64,000 nucleotides of DNA. Source: an uncultured Devosia sp. GTDB lineage: Bacteria > Pseudomonadota > Alphaproteobacteria > Rhizobiales > Devosiaceae. The notes under the pieces are model-generated. The model had not been told where the DNA came from and did not search any database. It saw only the letters and a program-made list of their open reading frames with translations. Below are positions 57,577-64,000 of this stretch, one piece after another (position 1 is the first letter of the stretch; each line of letters starts with the position of its first letter). Position numbers and translations under genes: made by a program. The stretch covers positions 1 through 64,000 of the forward strand of contig NZ_CAUQDV010000002.1 in NCBI RefSeq assembly GCF_963517015.1, written 5' to 3'.

Positions 57577-58956
57577 TCAGCCTCCCACTTTGGCGCCATC
57601 GCGATAGGTGTAGCTTGGGCCCTTGAAGGTGACCAGTTCTTCGGCGGCCGAGGGATGGAGGGCCATGGCGCGGTCGAAGTCGGCCTTGACTGCGCCCATC
57701 CCCATGGGGATGGCGACGAGCTGGATCATTTCGGCAGCGCCCGGCCCCAGGATGTGGCAGCCGAGGATCTTGCCGCCGTCTTTTTCGGTGATGAGCTTGA
57801 GGATCATCCGCTCGGTGCGGGTGGAGAGCGTGTTCATCATCGGCCGGAAGCGGGCGCAGTAGACGTCGATATCGCCATGGGTGGCTGCTTCCTCCTCGGT
57901 CAGGCCGACAACGCCGATCTCGGGATCGGTGAAGACGGCGGTGGGGATCAGCGAGTGATCGACGGCCATCCTGTTGTTGTTGAAGACGGTCTCGGCAAAA
58001 TACCAGCCTTCGCGAATGGCGACGGGGGTAAGCTGGGCACGGCCCGTGACGTCGCCGACGGCATAGATGGACGGTACCGAAGTCTGCGAGTAGGCATCGA
58101 CCTTGATGATGCCATTGGGGGCCAGTTCAACGCCCGCCTGTTCAAGCCCAAGGCCTTCGACATTGGCGCTGCGGCCGATGGCAAACATGACCTTGCCATA
58201 GGGCGCGGTCACGCCATCGCTGAAGGTGACAGCGGTATCGTCGCCCTGCTGGTGCATCGACGCAATGGTCGTCTGGTAGATGAGCTTGACCCCACGATCG
58301 ATCAGCCCGGCTTCGAGGCCACGGCGCATGTCTTCGTCGAAGCCGCGGAGGATGCAGTCGCCGCGGTAGATCAAGGTGGTATGAACGCCCAGGCCGGCAA
58401 AGATGGCGGCAAACTCTACAGCGATATAGCCGCCGCCCGCGATCAGGATCGAATGCGGCAGGGTTTCGAGGTCGAAGGCCTCGTTGGAGGTGATGGCGAG
58501 TTCAGCGCCCTCGATGTCGGGCGCATTGGGCCGCGCGCCGGTGGCGACGAGGATATACTTGGCCGTCAGCTCGCGATCCTGTCCGACGAGGCGCACGGAA
58601 TTGGGGCCGGTAACGACGCCCCGGTCCTTGATGATCTCGACGCCCGGCTTTTCGAGATTGGCCGTATAGGCATTCTCGAGCCGGGTGATTTCCTTTTCCT
58701 TGGCGGTGACCAGGGTCTGCCAGTCAAAGCTGGCTTCAACGTACCAACCGAAGCTCGAGGCCACGTCGAAGAGATCGTGGAAGCGGCTGGCATAGGCGTA
58801 GAGCTTCTTGGGGACGCAGCCGCGGATGACGCAGGTGCCGCCGACCCGGAATTCCTCGATGATGGCAACCTTGGCGCCGTAGGTCGCTGCCATGCGGGCG
58901 GCACGAACGCCGCCGGAGCCAGCACCAATGACAACGAGATCATAGCTATCGGACAT
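57577..58956 (-). CDS. gor: Glutathione-disulfide reductase
   Basis: A 459-residue FAD enzyme that reduces oxidised glutathione with NADPH. It has the FAD motif VIGAGSGGVRAARMAA, redox-active GGTCVIRGCVPKKL, a second dinucleotide fold at IAGGGYIAVEFAAIF, and the C-terminal catalytic His in MALHPSAAEELVTF. The start is ATG 58956 with GGAG upstream. It fits the thiol theme of the window (GFA proteins, Atm1 exporter, CysS). A perfect 8-6-8 dyad stands 18-39 bp upstream. Confidence 0.95.
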   Translation of the reverse strand: MSDSYDLVVIGAGSGGVRAARMAATYGAKVAIIEEFRVGGTCVIRGCVPKKLYAYASRFHDLFDVASSFGWYVEASFDWQTLVTAKEKEITRLENAYTANLEKPGVEIIKDRGVVTGPNSVRLVGQDRELTAKYILVATGARPNAPDIEGAELAITSNEAFDLETLPHSILIAGGGYIAVEFAAIFAGLGVHTTLIYRGDCILRGFDEDMRRGLEAGLIDRGVKLIYQTTIASMHQQGDDTAVTFSDGVTAPYGKVMFAIGRSANVEGLGLEQAGVELAPNGIIKVDAYSQTSVPSIYAVGDVTGRAQLTPVAIREGWYFAETVFNNNRMAVDHSLIPTAVFTDPEIGVVGLTEEEAATHGDIDVYCARFRPMMNTLSTRTERMILKLITEKDGGKILGCHILGPGAAEMIQLVAIPMGMGAVKADFDRAMALHPSAAEELVTFKGPSYTYRDGAKVGG

Positions 58957-58973
58957 GGCGTTACTCCTTGCAC

Positions 58974-58995
58974 TTCATCGTCGATTTACGATGAA
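58974..58995. promoter_or_regulatory. Perfect 8-bp dyad upstream of gor
   Basis: TTCATCGT (58974-58981) and ACGATGAA (58988-58995) are exact reverse complements with a 6-bp spacer. The site is 18 bp from the gor start, so it could be an operator or a leader hairpin near the ribosome site. It is unlike the neighbouring U-tailed terminator. Confidence 0.55.
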
Positions 58996-59015
58996 TATCG
59001 GGTGGCTGATCGCAT

Positions 59016-59044
59016 AAAAAAAGACCCCGCACAAGGCGGGGTCT
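59016..59044 (-). terminator. Terminator of the rpiA-DUF2059 operon
   Basis: On the minus strand AGACCCCGC and GCGGGGTCT pair around a 5-nt loop and are followed by a T run (complement of A 59016-59022). It lies 28 nt after the DUF2059 gene stop and ends that operon before the gor promoter. Confidence 0.95.
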
Positions 59045-59072
59045 GATTGCTGCCATGGAAGTGGCACGATTG

Positions 59073-59588
59073 CTAGACTTCGAAGCCCTTGGCCCGCAGT
59101 TCGGCGCGCACCTTGGCGTAGAATTCGGGACGGGTGTTGTTGGTGAAGACCTGCAGGATGGCCTGCATGTCGCCGTTCACTTCGGTATTGGCAACGGACA
59201 GCTTGCGGCCGGTCGGGGTCTCGTAAAAGGCCACGATCTGCTGCAGCTCTTCCATGGTGAAGCGCGTGGCATAGACGCGAGCAAACTGGTCGAGCAGTTC
59301 GCCCTTGCGGTTCTGATAGGTCTCGAGAACCTTGCCGATGGCCAGATCGATTTCGTCGGCCAGCTCGGGATTTTGCTGGGTGAGCTGGCTGAGGCTGCCG
59401 AGGCCGATTTCCACCAGGGTGATTTCGAATACGCCGGCGCTGTCGGTCAGATCGACATATTTGCGGGCGAGAGCAAGCTGCTCGGGCGGCACTTCCTGGG
59501 CCATCGCGGGCGCGGAAACGGCGAACATCGCCACGCTCATCACTACAGCCACCAGCGCCTTGGCGCGCGACATAAGACCGGTCATCAT
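59073..59588 (-). CDS. DUF2059 domain protein, secreted
   Basis: About 171 residues from the ATG at 59588 with GGGGA 4 nt upstream. The signal peptide is rich in Ala/Val (LVAVVMSVAMFAVSAPAMA, cleavage after AMA). The mature part is helical and contains the DUF2059 signature FARVYATRFTMEELQQIVAFYETPTGRKL. Function is unknown; the domain is found in exported proteins of many proteobacteria. It lies 25 nt after rpiA on the same strand and is likely cotranscribed with it. Confidence 0.85.
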   Translation of the reverse strand: MMTGLMSRAKALVAVVMSVAMFAVSAPAMAQEVPPEQLALARKYVDLTDSAGVFEITLVEIGLGSLSQLTQQNPELADEIDLAIGKVLETYQNRKGELLDQFARVYATRFTMEELQQIVAFYETPTGRKLSVANTEVNGDMQAILQVFTNNTRPEFYAKVRAELRAKGFEV

Positions 59589-59613
59589 CGAATTCCCCAC
59601 TTGATTGGTCAGT

Positions 59614-60309
59614 TCAGCTAGCCGCCAGCGTTCTTACGCCATCGGCGGTCGCCACATAAGCCGTCTTGCACATTTTGAGGAACAGTCCGTGCTGCACTAC
59701 CCCGGCGATGTCAAGCAAGTCGCGTGAAAGCGCTTCTGGCTGTGAAATGCGGCCAAAAAATGCATCCAGAATAAGGTGGCCGCCGTCGGTCACGAAGGGC
59801 GTGGCCGGCGCCGTCTCGCGCAGACGAAGTTCGCCTTCTGCACCATGGGCGGCAATGACCTCGGCCACAGCGCGGCGCGTGGCGCCGAGCCCGAAGCGGT
59901 TGACCTCGATGGGCAGCGGAAAGCGCCCCAGCGTTTCGACAAGCTTGGAGCCATCGGCAATGACCAGCATGGCGCCTGAGGCCGCCGCGACGATCTTCTC
60001 GCGCAGCAAGGCACCGCCACCGCCCTTGATCAGGTTGAGCTGCGGATCGATTTCGTCGGCGCCATCGATGGTGACGTCGAGATAATCGAGCGTATCGAGA
60101 TCGGAGAGCGGGATATTGAGCGACAGCGCCTGCTTTGCCGTGGCCTCGGACGTGGGCACACAGATGCATTCGAAGCCCTGGGCCACCTTCTCGCCGAGCA
60201 ATTCGACAAAGTGTTTCGCGGTCGAACCGGTGCCCAGCCCCAGACACATGCCGGAATGCAGGGTCGCCAGAGCCATGGCCGCGGCCTCACGCTTCAATTG
60301 CTCGCTCAT
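59614..60309 (-). CDS. rpiA: Ribose-5-phosphate isomerase A
   Basis: A 231-residue enzyme interconverting ribose 5-phosphate and ribulose 5-phosphate in the pentose phosphate pathway. Motifs are CLGLGTGSTAKHFVELL near the start, VTIDGADEIDPQLNLIKGGG with catalytic acids, LVIADGSKLVETLG, and VTDGGHLILD. The ATG at 60309 has GAGG five nt upstream; ATG 60312 is directly before it. It is first in a two-gene unit with DUF2059. Confidence 0.95.
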   Translation of the reverse strand: MSEQLKREAAAMALATLHSGMCLGLGTGSTAKHFVELLGEKVAQGFECICVPTSEATAKQALSLNIPLSDLDTLDYLDVTIDGADEIDPQLNLIKGGGGALLREKIVAAASGAMLVIADGSKLVETLGRFPLPIEVNRFGLGATRRAVAEVIAAHGAEGELRLRETAPATPFVTDGGHLILDAFFGRISQPEALSRDLLDIAGVVQHGLFLKMCKTAYVATADGVRTLAAS

Positions 60310-60415
60310 CATTGCCTCGCGCTGTTGGAGCGCCTGCAAATGCAGGGGTTAGAGCCTCAAGTCAATGCAACCTTCGACAGTCGCTCACGCATTGGTGAAC
60401 GACCACTGTAACCTC

Positions 60416-60447
60416 CTTGCAACACATTTTCTTGAACGTGCTGCAAG
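60416..60447. promoter_or_regulatory. Inverted repeat between rpiA and the L,D-transpeptidase gene
   Basis: CTTGCA (60416-60421) and TGCAAG (60442-60447) are separated by 20 bp, and CACATTTTC..GAACGTG adds partial internal symmetry. It may be a regulator site for one of the divergent genes. I find no consensus promoter here. Confidence 0.25.
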
Positions 60448-60564
60448 TGTGGCGAATCGGGGGCAGAGCGCCCTTCCCGCCCTCCGTCAAAGCGCGTAAG
60501 CAACAAAAATTCCTGGGGGCGGGAGACTTGATTCCTCGCTCTATTTCAGAGGCCAAGTCGTCAG

Positions 60565-61161
60565 ATGCTCAATACAAAAACAATGGTGGCTCTCGGGCTG
60601 TCGCTTATCTTGTCGGCAACCAGCGTCCTGCCCGCCACGGCAGCGCTCGTCTATGATCGCACCACCGGCACTTTCGTCGAAGAATCCACCATCGCGCCGC
60701 GCCCGCGCGCCGGCCAGAGCGCGATCAAGAAAGAGATCGTGGAGTATGCGACGACGCAGAAGCCCGGCACGATCGTGATCGAGACCGGCGAGCGCCGCCT
60801 CTATCTCGTACTCGAAGATGGCAAGGCCATGAAGTATGGCATCGGCGTCGGTCGTGACGGGTTTACCTGGTCGGGCACGCATCGCATTACCCGCAAGGCC
60901 GAGTGGCCAGGCTGGACGCCGCCCGCCGCCATGCGCAAGCGCGTTCCCGATCTGCCGGCCTTCATGGAAGGCGGCCCCGACAATCCGCTGGGCGCCCGCG
61001 CGCTCTATATCGGCTCGACGCTCTACCGCGTGCACGGCACATCCGAGCCGTGGTCGATCGGCCAGGCCGTGTCGTCAGGCTGCATCCGCCTGACCAATGA
61101 CGACGTCACCGACCTCTACGAGCGCGTTGCTGTCGGCGCCAAGATCGTTGTGAACCACTAA
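60565..61161 (+). CDS. L,D-transpeptidase (YkuD domain)
   Basis: A 198-residue exported protein with signal peptide (TMVALGLSLILSATSVLPA, cleavage after TAA/ATA). The YkuD catalytic domain covers about 68-195, starting IVIETGERRLYLVLEDGKAM. The active site is YRVHGTSEPWSIG with SSGCIRLTNDD, where the Cys is the nucleophile. These enzymes make 3-3 peptidoglycan cross-links or attach proteins to the wall in the periplasm. The length is typical of small Hyphomicrobiales members, which have multiple paralogues. Confidence 0.93.
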   Translation: MLNTKTMVALGLSLILSATSVLPATAALVYDRTTGTFVEESTIAPRPRAGQSAIKKEIVEYATTQKPGTIVIETGERRLYLVLEDGKAMKYGIGVGRDGFTWSGTHRITRKAEWPGWTPPAAMRKRVPDLPAFMEGGPDNPLGARALYIGSTLYRVHGTSEPWSIGQAVSSGCIRLTNDDVTDLYERVAVGAKIVVNH

Positions 61162-61187
61162 CAGCGACCAGCTCTCCGAGAATTGCG

Positions 61188-61215
61188 AAGGACCGTCTCC
61201 GGGACGGTCCTTTTT
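61188..61215 (+). terminator. Rho-independent terminator of the L,D-transpeptidase gene
   Basis: GGACCGTC/GACGGTCC stem (with flanking AA/TT) around TCCGG, followed by TTTTTC. It lies 26 nt after the stop codon. Confidence 0.93.
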
Positions 61216-61233
61216 CTTTTGGCGGTGCTTTGA

Positions 61234-62277
61234 ATGTCGGGCCGCAGTAGATACATTCAGCCGATGACGCAGGCCCCCTCCCCTGACAGACCGCTGATCG
61301 ACCGTTTCGGACGGCAGATTTCCTATCTGCGTATCTCGGTGACCGATCGCTGCGACTTCCGCTGTGTTTATTGCATGGCCGAGGACATGACCTTCCTGCC
61401 CAAGCGCGGCGTGCTGAGCTTCGAGGAAATCGAGGCCATGGCCAATGCGTTCATTGCGCGGGGCACAACGCGGATCCGCCTGACGGGCGGCGAGCCGCTG
61501 GTGCGGCGCGATATCATGGACCTGGTGCGCAGGCTGGGCGGCCGGATCGGCAATGGGTTGAACGAGCTGACGCTGACTACCAATGGCAGCCAGCTGGAAA
61601 AACACGCCGAGGGCCTGTTCGACGCCGGTGTGCGGCGGATCAATGTGTCGCTGGACACGCTGGATGCGGACCGCTTCAGGGCGATCACGCGGCGCGGCAG
61701 GCTCGACCAGGTGATGGCGGGGATCGATGCAGCGCAGGCGGCGGGGCTGGCCATCAAGATCAACATGGTGGCTATGGCTGGCGTCAATGAGGACGAAATC
61801 GAGCCGATGATGGCTTGGGCGCATGGCCGCGGAATGGGGTTGACGCTGATCGAGGGCATGCCGCTGGGCGAGGTGGGGATCGACCGGGTCGATGCCTATC
61901 TGCCGCTGCGCGCGTTGCATGACCGGCTGGCGCGGCGTTACACCCTGACCAAGCTGGACAAGACAACAGGCGGGCCGGCGCGCTATCGCCACGTTGCCGA
62001 GACCGGGGGCGTGCTGGGCTTCATCACGCCGATGAGCCACAATTTCTGTGAAAGTTGCAATCGGGTCCGGCTCACGGCAACGGGACAATTGTTCCTCTGC
62101 CTGGGCCAGGAAGACCAGGTCAACCTGCGTGATGCCTGGCGCGAGGGTGGGCTTGAAGGGCTCGATGCAGCCTTGGACCATGCCATGGCGATCAAGCCCA
62201 AGGGACATGACTTCGTCATCGATCGCAGCAAGACTGCACCGGCATTGGGCCGTCATATGAGCGTAACCGGAGGATAG
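61234..62277 (+). CDS. moaA: GTP 3',8-cyclase MoaA
   Basis: A 347-residue radical SAM enzyme of molybdenum cofactor biosynthesis. The first cluster is held by CDFRCVYC (CxxxCxxC), the GTP-side cluster by FCESCNRVRL and the later Cys in LFLCLGQ, and the protein ends in VTGG, the conserved double-Gly tail. It converts GTP to 3',8-cyclo-7,8-dihydro-GTP. The start could be ATG 61234 or 61264; neither has a strong ribosome site. No other moa genes are adjacent. Two bases separate it from the next gene, giving a likely operon. Confidence 0.95.
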   Translation: MSGRSRYIQPMTQAPSPDRPLIDRFGRQISYLRISVTDRCDFRCVYCMAEDMTFLPKRGVLSFEEIEAMANAFIARGTTRIRLTGGEPLVRRDIMDLVRRLGGRIGNGLNELTLTTNGSQLEKHAEGLFDAGVRRINVSLDTLDADRFRAITRRGRLDQVMAGIDAAQAAGLAIKINMVAMAGVNEDEIEPMMAWAHGRGMGLTLIEGMPLGEVGIDRVDAYLPLRALHDRLARRYTLTKLDKTTGGPARYRHVAETGGVLGFITPMSHNFCESCNRVRLTATGQLFLCLGQEDQVNLRDAWREGGLEGLDAALDHAMAIKPKGHDFVIDRSKTAPALGRHMSVTGG

Positions 62278-62278
62278 A

Positions 62279-62956
62279 ATGGGCGAACGGACAAAGATCA
62301 CGGCCAGCGACGGCTTTACCCTCAACGCCTATGTGGCCAAGCCAGCCGGCGCCCCGCGTGGCGGCGTGGTGCTGATCCAGGAGGTCTGGGGACTCAATGA
62401 CTGGATCCGCAGCGAGGTCGATCGCTATGCCAGCGAGGGTTACCTGACCGTCGCGCCCGCCATGTTCGACCGGGTCGAGTTTGGCTACGAGAGCAACAAC
62501 TACGGTCCCGAGCAGTTCGCGGTGATCGGCGAGTTGATGAAGAAATTCGACCACAAGACCGCCCTGCTCGACGTTTCGGCGGCGATCAAGGCAGCTTCCG
62601 ACGGCGGCAAGGTCGGCATCACCGGCTATTGCTTTGGCGGTGCGGTGAGCTGGCGCGCGGCGGCGCATGAAGGCATGGGGCTGAGCGCAGCATCGGGCTA
62701 TTATGGCGGCGGCGTGCCCAACTATATCGAGCTGGCACCGCGCATCCCGACCGAGATGCATTTCGGCGACCGGGACAAGGGCATTCCGCTCGAACAGATC
62801 GAGGCGCTCAAGGACAAGCATCCCGAAGCGGACGTCTACACCTATCCAGCCGATCACGGCTTCTGCAACAGCGGCCGGCCAGCCAGCTTCGACGCCGGAA
62901 GCTGCGCCAAGGCCAATGCCCGCACGCTCGATTTCTTCCGCAAGCATCTTGGATAG
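62279..62956 (+). CDS. Dienelactone hydrolase family protein
   Basis: A 225-residue alpha/beta hydrolase. The nucleophile elbow is GYCFGG (Cys in place of Ser, as in dienelactone hydrolase), then an Asp in FGDRDKGIP and His in PADHGFCNSGR. The family includes carboxymethylenebutenolidase in chloroaromatic breakdown but also many enzymes of unknown role. It starts two bases after the moaA stop. The next gene overlaps its end by 8 nt, pointing to translational coupling. Confidence 0.92.
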   Translation: MGERTKITASDGFTLNAYVAKPAGAPRGGVVLIQEVWGLNDWIRSEVDRYASEGYLTVAPAMFDRVEFGYESNNYGPEQFAVIGELMKKFDHKTALLDVSAAIKAASDGGKVGITGYCFGGAVSWRAAAHEGMGLSAASGYYGGGVPNYIELAPRIPTEMHFGDRDKGIPLEQIEALKDKHPEADVYTYPADHGFCNSGRPASFDAGSCAKANARTLDFFRKHLG

Positions 62957-63386
62957 CCTGCGGAAATATCAGGACTTTCTTGCGGAGGAATGGCGCGCGC
63001 TGCAGGCGGCGCCACTGTCCGCGCGCAAGGCCATGCTGGTGGCGGCGCTGGTGGATGCCCAGATCGATCGGCTGTTTGCGGCGCATGACAGCACAGGCGA
63101 CCTGCTGGCATTTCGCCGCGACATGGCGGAACGGCACCCCGACCTCGGACTGGTCATGGCGCTCTGCAGCCGGCGGGCCGGGATGGATCTGGTGACCGAG
63201 GCGGTCGCGGTGCCGATCGCCGACTATGGCGGGCTCTCGGTCGCCGACTTCATGGTCAGCCTCTACAATGATCACAGCGTGCAACAACTCCGGCTCGTGC
63301 TGCCAGATGGCAGTCGGCGGGGCATGCTTGAGATGCTGGGTCGGGCGATGGAGGGGTTGACCGGATTGAATAACCCAACAAGATAG
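62949..63386 (+). CDS. Conserved-looking small protein, unrecognised
   Basis: About 145 residues from TTG 62949, inside the last codons of the hydrolase gene; no in-frame ATG precedes the coding part. Sequence features: a helical N-terminus (SLRKYQDFLAEEWRALQAAP), then LVAALVDAQIDRLFAAHD, RRDMAERHPDLGLVMALCSR, and a mixed C-terminal part (VADFMVSLYNDHSVQQLRLV). No signal peptide or transmembrane helix is seen. I do not recognise the family. The overlap with the hydrolase suggests a shared process. Confidence 0.7.
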   Translation: MDSLRKYQDFLAEEWRALQAAPLSARKAMLVAALVDAQIDRLFAAHDSTGDLLAFRRDMAERHPDLGLVMALCSRRAGMDLVTEAVAVPIADYGGLSVADFMVSLYNDHSVQQLRLVLPDGSRRGMLEMLGRAMEGLTGLNNPTR

Positions 63387-63398
63387 GTTATTTTATCA

Positions 63399-63644
63399 AT
63401 GATCACCGTGTTTCGTTCAGGGGGAATGCGGTTCGTGATTTATGTGGATGACCACGAACCGGCACATGTCCACGTCTATGGCGACGGCGAAGCCAGGATC
63501 GATATCGTAAAGTTGTCTGCCATCAGCAACCGCGGCATGAGCAAACGCGATCTGGCACGCGCTTTGGCGGTGGTTGCAGAGCAACGTGCGATGTTGCTGG
63601 CACAATGGGAAGAGATACATGGGCCACGGGGAATTGGACGATAA
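63399..63644 (+). CDS. DUF4160 domain protein
   Basis: An 81-residue protein. DUF4160 features are GGMRFVIYVDDHEPAHVHVYG, with DGEARIDI and a C-terminal helix (LARALAVVAEQRAMLLAQW). It overlaps by 26 nt with the following DUF2442 gene. The two domains are often paired in bacterial genomes and have been suggested as a toxin-antitoxin-like module. That role is not proven. Confidence 0.85.
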   Translation: MITVFRSGGMRFVIYVDDHEPAHVHVYGDGEARIDIVKLSAISNRGMSKRDLARALAVVAEQRAMLLAQWEEIHGPRGIGR

Positions 63645-64000
63645 GCAATATGAGGACGCGACGCGACGCGGCGAAGAGGAACGCCTGCGTGGTCCCGTCC
63701 CTGCTCAGGCAAAATTTGACCGCAAGACAGGCCGAGTCATTGTTGAATTTACCAATGGAGCCGCCTTGCTGGTCCCTGCGCGTGCGCTTCAGGGGCTTGA
63801 GGACGCGAGCGACGAGGAACTGGAAGAGGTCACTCTCGCCGGCGAGACGGGCCTGCACTGGGAAAGCCGGGACGTCGATTTCACCATTGGCGGCCTGATG
63901 CGTGGCGTTTTCGGCACTGCCACATTCATGGCTCAGCGCAAGGGCGGCCAGTCCCGATCGGACGCCAAGATCACCGCAAGCCGAGCCAATGGAGCCAAAG
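63619..64000 (+). CDS. DUF2442 domain protein (partial, cut by window end)
   Basis: At least 127 residues from the ATG at 63619, with no stop before the window end. After a charged N-terminus (MGHGELDDKQYEDATRRG) the DUF2442 domain is visible (FDRKTGRVIVEFTNGAALLV, ARALQGLEDASDEELEEV, GLHWESRDVDFTIGGLMRGVFG). The tail begins to show Gly/Ser/Lys-rich sequence. The start lies inside the DUF4160 gene, so both are made from one message. It would be the binding partner of DUF4160 if the pair acts as a module. Confidence 0.82.
   Translation, partial: MGHGELDDKQYEDATRRGEEERLRGPVPAQAKFDRKTGRVIVEFTNGAALLVPARALQGLEDASDEELEEVTLAGETGLHWESRDVDFTIGGLMRGVFGTATFMAQRKGGQSRSDAKITASRANGAK

Noticed and set aside
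1..64000. tRNA, rRNA or known riboswitches
   Set aside because: I looked for T-loop patterns and leader motifs before biosynthetic genes (cysS, cimA, moaA, nadE) and saw none I could support; a covariance-model search would be needed to exclude them.

Overview
The window is a GC-rich chromosomal segment of an alphaproteobacterium. Gene content points to the order Hyphomicrobiales: a giant ~1560-residue NAD-glutamate dehydrogenase, an Lrp-type regulator divergent from a PutA that lacks its own DNA-binding domain, an HWE histidine kinase, DUF2865 and DUF6894 proteins, tandem GFA proteins, and a group-III truncated globin. A Devosia-like genus is plausible, but that is inference. I see no rRNA, tRNA, CRISPR array, transposase or prophage. 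The last gene is cut by the window end.

Layout. 159-8436: peptide-type ABC transport, with a solute-binding protein and an XRE-cupin regulator divergent from two permeases and two ATPases, plus an M24 peptidase and a GAF protein. 8672-12703: proline catabolism (putA) and its divergent Lrp-type regulator. 12847-21035: sulfate uptake cysTWA, separated from the sulfate-binding gene by a stress block (globin, Cys-cluster regulator, superoxide dismutase, flavin reductase, a HigBA-like toxin-antitoxin pair). 21340-26022: NAD-GDH. 26277-31524: fructose-1,6-bisphosphatase, an AGE-family isomerase, rhamnulose-1-phosphate aldolase, an SDR and CysQ. 31670-36845: PadR regulator and a two-gene RND pump. 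36901-40535: DUF899, GNAT, an Atm1-type exporter and its ArsR regulator. 40611-49540: LysM protein, citramalate synthase, two GFA proteins, cysS, cytochrome c', a FAH-family protein and DUF2865. 49485-60309: gltX, nadE, a putative beta-barrel protein, a single-domain response regulator facing an HWE kinase, class II DAHP synthase, gor, a DUF2059 protein and rpiA. 60565-64000: an L,D-transpeptidase, moaA, a dienelactone hydrolase, a small unknown protein and a DUF4160/DUF2442 pair.

How genes connect. Sulfur and thiol functions recur: sulfate uptake, CysQ, CysS, glutathione reductase, GFA proteins and Atm1/ArsR. Amino-acid carbon and nitrogen flow is covered by peptide uptake, an M24 peptidase, PutA and NAD-GDH, since proline is oxidised to glutamate and glutamate to 2-oxoglutarate.

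Most interesting signals. (1) Three consecutive metabolic genes (AGE isomerase, rhaD, SDR) each carry an FNR/FixK-like 14-bp box exactly 67 nt before the ATG, with a -10-like hexamer at the same offset and a similar leader. (2) An 81-bp two-hairpin repeat occurs twice, with compensatory base changes in both hairpins. (3) A LysM membrane protein appears to start at a CTG codon behind a perfect Shine-Dalgarno sequence. (4) Nine copies or fragments of a nested palindromic repeat all lie in one orientation.
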